Source: Bryopsis sp. KO-2023 (taxonomy: Eukaryota > Chlorophyta > Ulvophyceae > Bryopsidales > Bryopsidaceae). Taken from it: DNA of 64,000 nt. The notes under the pieces were generated by a model that was given only the letters and a program-made list of their open reading frames with translations, was not told where the DNA came from and made no database searches. Positions within the stretch are counted from its first letter, which is position 1; every line of letters begins with the position of its first letter. Below, piece by piece: positions 46,666 through 62,034 of the stretch. The stretch lies in assembly GCA_030272585.1 (NCBI GenBank), contig BSYQ01000004.1, positions 3,720,001 through 3,784,000 on the forward strand, written 5' to 3'. The translations under genes were made by a program, and so were the position numbers.

Positions 46666-47612
46666 TCATACCTCTTTTCGGCCCGGGGAAAAAACCCCAC
46701 GGCTCAGAAAAGAGATAATCCAAGAAGCATGCGTCTCGGTGTTCGCGTGAGATCGCCGCCCCCATCGCTTCCCAAAAATGCATCCCACCATTTCGGCAGC
46801 TTTTTTTTTTTTTTTTTCAGCTGCCGCAATTCTTTTACTACTATCTATATGTATCAAAGACTTCCTGTTTCAAAATTCCTGCCTGTGTACACCCCAAAGT
46901 CGTTTCAAGTTTGGAATTTCTCACCGCATGGTCCGAACGGACGGAACCGACGATTCATCTGTTAAGTCCGCAAGCAGAAAGGAGCCCATTTCAGCACAAA
47001 AAAAAACAAAAAAAGCAATACTTCTGGTTTGTTTCTTGGCTGTTTTGTTTTCTCAATAGTAAAATTTCTTATCCACACTCTGAGGGCATGCGCCGTATTC
47101 AAGAAAACACAACTCCCGTGCACAGGCAGGCAAAAGCATCGTAAAAGAAAAAAAAAACGCGAATCACTCACAGACAGGGGTGGTAGAGCCCGATTGCGGT
47201 GCGCTGGCCCCCTGCAAAAAGAAAACAACGAGACGCGGGCTTTCAGTTTCTTTACCTACTCAGCTGCCAATCCACAGAGTTTTCGACGAGCAACCGACAC
47301 GGAACCGCAGAAAGACAGAGATTGACCGATCAATCGATCGCATGGTGCGTTTCACGAGCGCGCTGAATGGAGTTGAAAAGGACATAAAGCTTCCGGTTGG
47401 ATTACCCTCCGGTGCAACAAGTCTTGGGTGATTTCTTGCAGCACGGTGTCGCGCTGAGGACCCCTCCATTCTTGGCCGTCCGCCAGAAATACCCCACTCG
47501 CAACGTTTTCGTCGACGAATCCATCGTTTTGGGCTCCGCCCACAGAGGGCACTAACACTGCGGTGCTCGAGGTTGAATTTGCTTCCGCCTGGACACCGAT
47601 ATTTGACGACAT
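46666..47612 (-). CDS. Small protein of unknown function, 159 aa
   Basis: Four exons in consistent phase: 47612-47406, 47211-47172, 46958-46925 and 46864-46666. The N-terminal 69 residues are acidic/Ser-Thr-rich (SSNIGVQAEANSTSSTAVLV, RDTVLQEITQDLLHRR). The middle is short and Ser/Thr-rich. The last exon has KSLIHIDSSKRIAAAE, a run of five Lys, and a basic Cys-containing end. A donor-like GAG|GTATGA just before the stop at 46666 leaves open that more exons follow. Family not recognised. The Lys run lies in the loop of an inverted repeat (GCGGCAGCT ... AGCTGCCG around a T-run on the plus strand). Confidence 0.45.
46794..46827. other. Inverted repeat with poly-T loop
   Basis: CGGCAGCT, about 17 T, then CAGCTGCCG. 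A stem of about 8 bp closes a homopolymer loop. It falls inside the last exon of the 159-aa model. Confidence 0.6.
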
Positions 47613-48757
47613 GGTGTAGAGTGTTTCCTTTTTTTTTTAGCGCAAAGCGAAACGAAGGATTGAGATGGCCAACAAAAGGTGGATCCGCAGCCGCCGGGTT
47701 CGATCCGTAGAGACACACGCGGTGAGATGATTCTCAGTAGAACCAGTGTCAAATTTATACGCCAACGCATGATTGGCATGTGGTTTCTGGCAAACTTGCT
47801 CCGTGTCTGCTCCGAGCAGCCTTCTGAGTGGACACCACCCATGTCCAAGATCGACGTTCTTGGACAGGTGTCGGGTGGGAAGACGAAGCAATCCGAGTCG
47901 GTCGATCAATCGTACTATTGAAGCATGATCGGGATGACCCCTCAAGGGTGCCACTACTCAGTTTGCCCATCCCTGTTCTCCAATGTTTTGTGAAGTGCTG
48001 TGGTTTTTTGTTGATGTTGTTTTGCATAGAAATCGACCAAAAGTAGATATTTCAAGCATGAATCTCAAACTTCGATAATATTGAGTTTCAATTTTTCAAC
48101 ACATGGTTTTGGGGGCAATTCTTGAGTGTACGATAAGAGCCAGATATTTTTGCTTAGTAGTGTTTGTATTGATTTCTGTTGGTTCTCCAGGACAAAAAGC
48201 AACATCGTGGAGGTTTTGTAAGTTTGGCCACTTGAAGGCTCTTTTTTCCCCAAGTTTTTCAACCACCACAGATTATCGCAACAGAATCACAGCATTGCTC
48301 ATTCATTTTGGAGGTGTTTGATGAAACTGGAGGACATCTTGTAGAAGATCAGCCAGCCAAGCATTCCTTGAAATCCTAGGCAAGGCAGCAATTAAACGAC
48401 AGCTTTCTCTCACATTTCTCTCTTGCGATTTTCTTCATTGGAGAACTGTTTTTTTTATATACTTATTTATTTCCATATTTTTGTTTTCACCACATAAAGC
48501 GTATCACGTATCGTGGCGCCCTGTGCTTCAGTCTCCGAACATTGAGGAGGTACCAAATTATGAAATTTTCTGTTTATGGGGACACACAAAGCAAAACAAG
48601 AAGAGAAAGACACCACATTTGTTTCTGATCTTCAAACAATCAATCCGCTCAACTTCCTCATTATTTCTGCCCTCCCACCCCACCCCCCCTCTCTCCCCCA
48701 AAAAAACCAACAACTTAACACCCAATACCAAAACGTTCCTTATTTTTTTTTAAACCA
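47613..48757. other. Intergenic region with dispersed repeat
   Basis: No supported gene. Contains the second copy of the dispersed repeat at 48255-48314 and the shared 5'/3' flanks of two minus-strand genes. Confidence 0.5.
48255..48314 (+). repeat. Dispersed repeat, copy 2
   Basis: Matches the reverse complement of 21472-21532 (ACCACCACAGATTATCG, AGAATCACAGCATTGCTC, ATTTTGGAGG). Confidence 0.7.
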
Positions 48758-51700
48758 TCAATTGTCTTTTTTCCTCATGCTATCCCCCCTCGGAGTCCTC
48801 GGCCTGCCATGATTTCGTTCGAAATACGTCAAGTACCACACCGCTCCCTTTTTCAACCCATAGCCCAAAAAAACTTTGCAAGCAAACAGCCACCCAAAGA
48901 TGCAACTCAAAATCACCCCTCGGCCTTTCCACCCCACCCCCACCTCATCCATCGACCCCCAAAACACATACCAAGCCGAAATGGCAATCCTGACCAGCAA
49001 AACCGCAGGTCCCAAGGGTTCCATCACCAGACATTGATGCATGTTGTGCGAGGAGCATCTGGTGGTTTTCTGGCAAATGTCCCGGAGGAATTCTCTGTAG
49101 ACGCCCGGTCGGATGTCGCTGAATTTTCCCAGAACGGAGTGTTTTATCATGTCGACGAGGGATTCGGAGGCCAGGATGGTGGTGCACAGCGTCAAAATTT
49201 CCCTTCGAGGAAACCACATTCCGTTTTGACCCATGTCTTCCACCAGAATGAAGAATGCTGCAATGATCAGGTGGAATCGCTCCACCACATCCTGCGGGGA
49301 CATATTTTTCTTATCGATCGAGAAAATATTGAAAAATTAAACTCGATTCTGTTTCTTCTTTGTTTGCCTTTGGGGTAGAGCGCTAGATATCGACATTGGG
49401 ATGAAACGATGGTTCACTTCTGACAGTCAGCCAAAAATATGTTTCCATGACAGACTGCACTCAGCCTTTTGGCCTTGTGTAAAATAATTTCAATTCATTT
49501 CAAAAAATATAACACACACACACATATAAGAAGGAAAAAATAAATAAAACAAAAAAAATAGCATACCGTTGATGTCAGACTGAACAGCTTTGCAGGGTCG
49601 AATCGCTTGAACACGGTGCCCTTGATTTCGCCAAAATTACTGACGATGAGGAAACCCAACATTGCGGTTTTCTCGGACGAGGCCATGGCGACGTACCAAA
49701 CCATGGCTGAACTCATGATCACCAAGCTGTGCAGCATGACAGTCATGAGAGCCAATGCCGAATCGGCTACGACTGTGAAAACGCTGGCTTCACCGGTCGA
49801 ATATAGGGTGCAGGTGCCAGACAGCGCCTCCAGCACATCCACCCCAAAGTTGCACAGTATCTGGTCAAGGAGAATAGTATTTGTCAGTGCCTTCAAAAAT
49901 GGGGGTTGACCCAATATTCTCCCCCAAAAAAAAGAAAAAAAAAGAAGCAAAGAAAAAAACAATCTGGTTTCATGCAGAAAGGCAACTACTGTAACAGCCA
50001 AACAATCTTAAGAAGTTTCGAATTCCTTTCTTTCCCTATTTTCTTTCTTTCTCTTTTTCCTTTTAATTTTAATTTTTTTTTTTGGGGGGGGAAAGGGTTG
50101 CAGGGCAAGAAGAAAAAGAAGGGTACTTTCGTGTTTGCTTTAAGAAAACCTCCAAATAGTGAAAGACAAAATAAATAAAAAGCAACACCACCTATTTCGG
50201 TTTCGAGCCTCTGACCTTGTCCGCTATATCCAGAGCCAGGTGCACCAATGTGATTTTCAAAAATTCCGACGTGATATCTTTCATTCCGAAATACAGACTG
50301 CTGGGGGCCACGTATTTCATGTGCACAGCCACTCCCAGCACCATGATGCCTAAGCAAATCCTATCGAACAATTCGTTCCCCCTGAGGGGACCCCTTCTGA
50401 ACAGAGCGTCTCGACCACAGCGAAACGGAAGCATCGTCAATAAACCCTACGAACATCTGTCCAAGGGAAATCAGGCAGAGACCCCACGAAGCCAAGAACA
50501 AAAAAAAGAAAAACTTAATTAATTTTTATCGACCTCCTTGAGAATTTTTGGTTTATGCTGAGGTATAATTTTGAACACAACTTTTTTGATGAGAAACGGT
50601 GGTAGAGTGGGTGAGTTGCGAGATAGCCCTTCCAATGATCACTTTCCCCTTTTCTTTGTTTTTCCAAAAGTACAAAAAAGAAAGAATCAGAGGGAAATAA
50701 TGCTGCAAAGGTAGCCCACCAACCATCACAACCCCCCATATCATTATAATATTGGTTTTTTTTTTATTTTCTTACTGTTTTTTCATTCAAACATAAGGAT
50801 GGATGGAGATCACATAGACTGACAGCGCTTGATTCGATTTGCCACTCACCAGCAGAGAATCCATGCACACCAAAACTCCCACCCACACAAACCTTTCCAA
50901 GTGATATGGCACTCGCCACAGGGTGTTGTACCTGAATTAAAAAAAAAAAAGGCAGGAACCCAACCCTCACAAAGTTGCTTTGAAACATTATTCCCTCCGT
51001 CTTTTCTTTTTTTTTTGAAAAATTGAGGAGGGAACAATTTTTCAATCGCACCCCTGTGTTCACCAGCAGAAACTTTCCAATCTGTAGGTGTTCTGTAACA
51101 TTTAGTTGATTGAACTCAACTGAATATAATATAATAGAACAATAAAATATAAAATAAAACATAATCAATGAATGTTACGTTTACATAAGGCAAACTTGCA
51201 CAACGAAGGCCGTCTGTCTTTCGGTGATTATTCAGCCCTCAAGTTATTTACATACACAAACTAATTTAGTTTATTTATTTATTAGTTTATTTAGTTTATT
51301 TATTTATTTATTTGGGGGGGGGGGGGGAAGATGGGAACGACACTCACACTTTATCGCGCTCAGTTTCTCGAAGAACATCCATCTTGAATTCTTTGGGCTG
51401 CGTCATTATTTCCCCAGCCCAGTATGTAGCAAATGTTGGAACAGGCTCCTCTGGACCCCCCCCACACACAACATTCAACATTCATCAGCTTCCCTCTGAA
51501 TGAAGGAAAGTTTTGTGAAATTGTTTTGCACAAAACATTTTCTCTTCGAAAGTGTTGAAACTTTTGTGCTGAACACTCATGGTTTCGTGGTGTTACAGTG
51601 TTCACAGCGCATTTTTTGTTGTTGCGGAAAAACGTCCATACAAAAAGAGTACAAATTAATTAACTGGATTGATAGTTTCATTCAAAAACAAGGGGAAGCT

Positions 51701-52278
51701 TCTTCTCACCTTCTATCCTTTGTGGAAGGGCCGGCGAAAGGGGGGATCCAATGTGCTGACTCTCTAAATGTGCAAACACACTGCCAAAGTCAGCGACACT
51801 CACAGCAAAAAGAAAAAAAATACAAAGTCGTCAAAACTGACGCCTCGACCAAATCTTTCCGAGACGCAAAGATAACGATCCGATCACCTCGTTTCTGTAA
51901 CACCCCGATATTCCTGCTGGCCCTCACTCTGAGCTCGCTCCCCGATGCCACCTTCCCAAACCGACCGCCATCGTTCTTACTGTTGCTCGACAACGTTCGC
52001 GGGAGCGTCCTTTGCAACGAATCTCTGGCTCCGTCGGCCGACCCTCGCATCGCCCCCGCGACCACCACGGTCGAGTCGCTCGACGAGTCTTCGCTTTCAT
52101 CGATGAGCACTTTGACACCTTTCGGGATCTCGCTCCTCGTCGAGCCCTTTGGATTCTTCTTCTTGCGCCGACGCGATGCGCCCTTGGGTCGAGCAGCCTT
52201 CGGCGTCGAAGAGGTCGGCTCTGTAGAGTGGAACGACCTCTCGTCCGCGAGCGCTGCGAACGAATTAGAATTGATCAT
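48758..52278 (-). CDS. TAPT1: TAPT1 / POD1-family membrane protein
   Basis: Multi-pass ER membrane protein family (human TAPT1, yeast Emp65, Arabidopsis POD1) linked to ER quality control and, in animals, cilia. Seven exons in phase: 52278-51888, 51450-51348, 50931-50850, 50702-50643, 50446-50216, 49860-49567 and 49291-48758, totalling 564 aa. Exon 1 is a disordered basic/Ser-rich N-terminus. Family motifs follow: TYWAGEIMTQPKEFKM with RETERDKVYN; WRVPYHLERFVWVG; MKYVAPSSLYFGMKDITSEF; LCNFGVDVLEAL; the signature IVSNFGEIKGTVFKRFDPAK; DVVERFHLIIAAFFILVED; and MIKHSVLGKFSDIRPGVY. Several hydrophobic helices are present. The C-terminus RGDSMRKKDN is short and charged. The neighbouring Rab1 gene starts about 1 kb away in the opposite direction, so the two could share an upstream region. 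Confidence 0.92.
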
Positions 52279-53264
52279 ATTCGCTCAGGAAATCAAAGAC
52301 CAGAGGAGGGAGAAAAACACATGTTTGCTTCGATACATGTTTTTCAACAGATCGGTGGCTGCAATCCAGCATTTGGGAAAGGAACAGTGATGTGGGGATT
52401 TGTGTGTGTGACAATCATGTTGACCCAACCATAGATTTGCAAGCATTCTTCTGAGGAAAAGGAGGTGGGGCTATGAATATGCCAGCAATGAGCATGATGT
52501 CTTGTTTCGGTGCATCATCAGGACGTGAACCAAAAAAACAAACAAATAAAATCATGGTGGTGACAATGAACTTCAGCGGCTGGGGGAAATCAAAGCCAAA
52601 ATTCGGTAGAACTCTGAAGCTGGACAGTTCTTCAAGCAGCAATTGTTGGACATCATGAAAAGCCCAGCTTCAAATTTTGCAGGAATAAGAGAGAGAGATG
52701 TGTGCAATCCACCAATGTTTTCTTTTCTCGTTCTGTTCTATTCTCCGGCATTCTTCAAAGAAATTGCAACTCTGGACCGAAACAATGGAGCCCATTCAAT
52801 CAACTGATGCCACAGTTCACGAATTTACAGAAAGTGGAATGATGCAGTGCACAGAATATCTTTCAAAAAAAACAAATTTTCAGATGAAAATCCTGTGGGT
52901 CAATGAATTTTTTTCCTCTATTTTTCTGCCTTTTTTGTTTTCTGGGTGAAAAAAGCAAAATGTGTCAGACACGGATGATCAGCTCATTTTTCGTGTTTCT
53001 GAAACATTTTTCGGGGGGGTTGAGGGAACTGTCACTGGTGACGAGTCATTTCTAATTGGACGGAAGGTGGGGGCTGTGACGCATCACCAGGACCATCACA
53101 TCAACGCACTTTCGCTATCACCGCGCGAAGCTCCCCCTTCTCCTTTGCAAAACAAGAGCCAGCCAGAGTGAGAAAACTGTTTCTCTTTTACCGTCGTTCT
53201 CGGAGAGTTGTTATCGTCGCGAGATCCATTCGCTGCTTCTCGGTCCCATCGACTCTGTCCAGAG
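52279..53264. other. Divergent intergenic region between TAPT1 and Rab1
   Basis: Presumably holds both promoters. No TATA box, motif or gene could be called with confidence. Confidence 0.5.
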
Positions 53265-55941
53265 ATGAACCCCGAATAGTGAGTTGAGAGCTTCGCTCGA
53301 GTGTTTTCTTGTTTGCTGCGCGTTTGAGTGTTTGTTGGGACGGTCTGTTGTTACGATCTATATTTGGGAAAGGGGGAGTAGGAGAGAAAGAGAAAACAAT
53401 CGCTGACTCGAATTTTCTCGTGCGCTGTTTTTTTTTGCAGTGATTATCTCTTCAAGGTGACAAGAAAAGCAAGCAAAGAATAAAAGAAACCAAAACAGCG
53501 ATCTGATTGACAACTCTGTTTTTTTCTCGGGCGCTGTCCACGCGTCGCATTCGAGTTCTTCTTTCTGCTCGAAAGAATGCGAGGCTCTCTGTCGTTCTTT
53601 TGTTTGTTTGTTTTTTTTTGGGGGGGGATTGCGAAGCTTGACGTGACGTTCGCTGTTGTTTTTCTTCGTTCGTTCAGCTCTTGCTGATCGGGGACTCCAG
53701 CGTGGGAAAGTCTTGCCTTCTGTTGCGTTTCGCGGTAAGGACGTCGGTGTCGATAACCTTTGAGCAGCATTCATCTTTTTTTGTCTCGTTGCTTCGATAA
53801 AATCTCAGTCCCTGACGCTCTGGGGATTCCTTTTGGTTCAGGACGACACATACACGGAGAGCTATATCAGCACGATTGGAGTTGACTTCGTGAGTGAAAT
53901 TCTCCTCGGGGGGGGGCAAACAAAACTTTCACGTCGTCGCTGCGAGGGGCTGTCGTTTGTCGAAGCTGATAATAATTATTTTTTTACCTCGTTGTGCAGA
54001 AAATTCGAACGGTGGAGTTGGACGGGAAAGTGATCAAGCTGCAAATCGTGAGTGAGACCGATTCGATTCGCCTGTCCCTTCGAGCAAGTTTGTTCGGGGA
54101 AACAGGAAAAAAAAGTGCCCTTTACTTCGAACGTCGTCTCCTTTCGGAGTTCGATTAAAACGGTCTGACTTTTCTGGGTTTTTTTCCTTTCGATTCTCAG
54201 TGGGACACGGCTGGACAAGAAAGGTTCCGCACCATCACCAGCAGCTACTATCGGGGTGCCCACGGCATCATTGTGAGTATTTTTCCTTCTTGCTTCCTCC
54301 CCCTCTTTTTTTTGGGTTTGAAAACGCGACAAAGCTGAAAACGAATATCCAAAAGTCAATGTCGTTGTTCTCTTTTGGACGATCTCAAAACATCGACCCG
54401 CGGGAGAAAAAAGAAAAAAAAAGGCCGAAAGCGCGTGGTCGTCCCCCCGCCTATTTTTGGGTCCACGAATTCTTTGCGGGTTAAAAGATGAGAGAGAGGG
54501 TTTGGGGAGTTTTGCAAACCATAATAATATGGGCGGGGAAGTGTGCAGGAGCTGATGCTTTTTGGTTTCGTCCAGGTCGTTTACGACGTTACGGAGCAAG
54601 AGAGTTTCAACAACGTAAAACAGTGGCTGAATGAAATCGACCGATATGCCAACCCGAACGTCAACAAGCTCTTGGTCGGTAACAAGAGCGACTTGACGAA
54701 CAAGAAAGTGGTGGACTTCCAAACGGCTAAGGTATGACCCCCCAAAAAACATTTGAAAAAAAAAAAATACTGTAAATAATGGGGTTTCAAAGCCAGCTTG
54801 CTCCTTTTCACCCCTTCCAACTCCAAGAACAAGGAAGAAAAAAAGATAAAGAAAAAAACTTCTTCAGAAAAACCCACTCGATATGTGGTGAGAGAGTGGA
54901 GGAGTTCATAGCTGAGCATATCAGGGTTTGTGGTCATTGTCGAATTCTATCAGTTTTTAGATTGTATTTTTTTATTCTTTAAAAATTAACAAGTGGTTGG
55001 TTCTTAGGCCTATGCTGATGAGTTGGGAATCAAGTTTTTGGAGACCAGTGCAAAGAATGCTACGAACGTAGAGCAAGCTTTCATGACCATGGCCCAAGAG
55101 ATCAAGAACCGGTGAGTCGAAGAAAAAAATCATTTTCTCCTTTGCAAAATCCCATCAGCAATCCATCTCTGGAGAGAGAGAGGGAGTGCATGGGGAATGG
55201 AGCAACATATTCTCATTTTGAACGAAACCCACCTGCTGGCTTTAAAATAAAAAAGGGGGTTCTATGAGGGTGTGGTAGCAGGCATCCGAGCAGGGAATTT
55301 TGAGAATCTTGTTAAATGAAGAAGCCTCTGTTTGATCTACTATAACTTATCATGCATTAGGGGGTTCTACTATCGAATAAGCAATTGTGTATTGGGGGCA
55401 ACCTGTGCGTTTTATGTGTACGTAAACAATGGATTGCTTTTTTTTGATGACCACTGGCTTCATGACAGAGCAAAAAAAAGCAATCAATGCTGTGAAAAAA
55501 ATATGGAGAAGATCCGAGAAACGGATCCTTATTTTCTCTGCAGAGTGACAAGAAACAAGTTGGGGTGTTTTTTTTGTGGGGTGTTTTTGTCAGAATGTTG
55601 CCTTCACTGTAGAAGTCTAGATTGTAGAATTAAACATTTAGAGTCTGTCTTTACGATGATGCATGTCAACCCCAGTAGTGTTGATGGTTTTTTCCTTTCG
55701 TTTTTTTTGGGGGGGTGAATGTGGGGAGTTGGAACACGCATCCACCAAACCATTCTCGAGGTTGTTTGATGCATTATTGCTCAGTTATTGGTTTTACATT
55801 AATCTTGCTCAATTTTTTTTGTCTTGTTTGTGTTCTACTTGCAGCATGGCAACCCAGCCAGTGACCAACCAAAGTGGACCAAACACAGTGCACCCAGGAA
55901 CTGGACGTCCTGTCACAACAGAAAAGAGCTCATGCTGCTGA
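53265..55941 (+). CDS. RAB1: Rab1/RabD small GTPase
   Basis: Controls ER-to-Golgi vesicle traffic on ER/Golgi membranes. Nine exons in phase: 53265-53278, 53441-53456, 53678-53734, 53842-53889, 54000-54047, 54201-54272, 54576-54731, 55008-55111 and 55845-55941, giving 203 aa. MNPEYDYLFK is the Rab1 start. The P-loop is GDSSVGKS, the switch I effector region is [17 protein letters not shown], switch II is [19 protein letters not shown], the guanine motifs are GNKSD (with S instead of the usual C) and [18 protein letters not shown] and [20 protein letters not shown] resemble plant RabD. It ends with a geranylgeranylation CC motif. Exons 1 and 2 are only 14 and 16 nt. Spans of about 1 kb before and 0.7 kb inside intron 8 hold nothing else. 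Confidence 0.97.
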
Positions 55942-59873
<3,932 letters not shown>

Positions 59874-62034
59874 AACGAAAAAAAAAAATGCCGAGTGTTT
59901 TAATGGAAAAAAAAGGACTGGAACAAAAAAAAAAGGAAGCGATGCTGAGAAAATGTTATTTGCCATTGTTTTTTTTTGTTTCTATTCGAAAAAAATGTAC
60001 ACCTTTTTTTAAAAAAGGAAAAGAGAACAAATTTTGCGAAAGTTATTATAAAAAAAAAAAGAATGAAGTAAGCCCAGGAAAGGAAAAAAAAATTAAAAGA
60101 AAGAGCGTGTGTCGAGATTTCCAAGGGGATTTATTATTAAAAAGGAAAAAAAAAAAGAGTATTGTGTGCTTGTGTGTGAGGCCGAGAGGTGCTTTGTATC
60201 GTGAAGGGGGGGATGGATGGGAAGAGAAAAAAAAAGAACTGTGTGGAAAAATGATAAAGAAATTTACTCATACGAGTTTTTTTTTTTTTTTTGAGATGTG
60301 TTCCTGCTCATGTGTGTGGACATTCAATTGCTCTTTTTTTTTACATTTTATTTTTAATGAGGGAGGGAATATATGTAGAAAGAGAGCGGCAGCAAAAAGT
60401 AACACTCGAAAAAAAATATTAAGTATGTTCTTCAGAAAGTAATGTCTTTCTAATTTTTACATGTCGTCTTGTGGTTTGTGGAGTTTCTGGTGAAGGATGG
60501 TTTCAATGGGTGGAAAAGGGGAGGAGCGGAAAAATATGCATAAAAACATATAAAATATATACATAGTTTGCCATTGTGGCAATGAAAGCATTTCGTGCAT
60601 ATCAGAATTAACATGGGGATTGCAAATCCTGCTTTTGTGAAAAAAAAGGATGAAGAAAAAAAAAGGAAATATACACACACAGGAACATTTTATTTCTTTT
60701 GGTCTCTTCTGTGTGATAAGTAATTAGGAAGATTTTTTTTATTTTTAAAGTAATGTGGTTAATTAGCTTTTTCAGATTTTCTGTTTTTCCCCAGCGGAGG
60801 AGGAAATCTAAAAATACACATAGAATTCATTGAAGAAGAACACTGAGAGAAATGTTCATCTCAGCGCTAAATTTGTAAGAATGTTTTTCGAGTCTCCTTG
60901 TTTTTGTATCTGCTACCAAATCATTGCAACCAAAAGCGGCGTTCTCCAGAATCTAGCAGCCCCGCCCGGGCCCAGCCCTCTAATACCCCCCTGTATGTTT
61001 TTCGTTATGTTGTTGGAAAGCCCATCTCTTCCCAAGACACCCTCTAAAATACTCTCCCAACAGGAAAGAACTGACTCTATGCAACCCCCCTAACAGAAGC
61101 AACTGTCATCTTTATGGCCAACCCCAAGAACTCTTCAGCACAACACTTCAGAAAATTCAATAGCCACACAGAAATGTACGCCCCGAAGCGGCCGAACTCT
61201 GGCTCGGGGGTTGATCAACTTGAATTCGTATCGAACCGCAACCATCTCAAGCTCATGGTACACCATTTCACCGTCGACTATCTCTGGAATCACCCTCTTC
61301 TCCAGAATCTCTTCCAAGCAAGCATTTCCTTCGGTCAGGACCATGAGGCTTTTGTGGAGATTTCCAATTTTCTGCAGAACACCAGTACCTCAAAAGGAAT
61401 GTCAAAGAACAGACTCTAATTCGCGTTATGTGCTTTTGGAACACTGAATCTTTAAAGAGGATTCAAGTTGGAGCTCCCAGTTTCTTTGGAAAGGCGATAA
61501 GGATTGATTATTGTGACTTTCCAGAGATGAGCTTTTTTGTGTGCCAAGGAAATCAAACAGAAACAACCGAGAAAAACGCATGTAACTTGTTTTGCATGTT
61601 TTTCTCTTGCGTAAAATTCTCTAAAAACAGCATGACACTGGCACTGGAACAGAAGCAAAAGACTTTGCTTGCGATTACCTGAAAACATATAGCGGGTGTT
61701 AATAAAGATACAAATGGTGGAATCAATGTTAAGGCCGACGGAGGGGGTGGCCCTTGTAGTTGGGGTGGCGAGGGGGGAAAGGAAAGCGGATGCGATGGAA
61801 CACTGAGGGAAGCACAATATGAATCGTCACAGTACGACAGTTGATAAAGAAGAAAACATATAGTGTTTATTCTCCTTCCCAGCACTTTGGATGGATATTT
61901 ATTCTCTTAATTTCCGCAGCTTTGGTACTTTAGCCTACAAAAATGCTATATTTTTGGAGCTGCATTCCCTTATAAATACAACATAAACAGCTGAACTAGC
62001 GAAGCTTTTGTGTGAGGGTGTGTGGGTTGCAGGC
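59874..62034. other. Beta-tubulin 3' region and spacer, one exon-like ORF
   Basis: Homopolymer-rich. At 61135-61344 (minus, perhaps from an acceptor at about 61381) an open frame of ordinary composition (ACLEEILEKRVIPEIVDGE, MVAVRYEFKLINPRARVRPL) may be the last exon of a gene or a fragment; no family recognised. The rest shows nothing. Confidence 0.4.

Noticed and set aside
51500-52390. 296-codon plus-strand ORF
   Set aside because: Antisense to TAPT1 exon 1; its openness follows from the biased composition of that exon.
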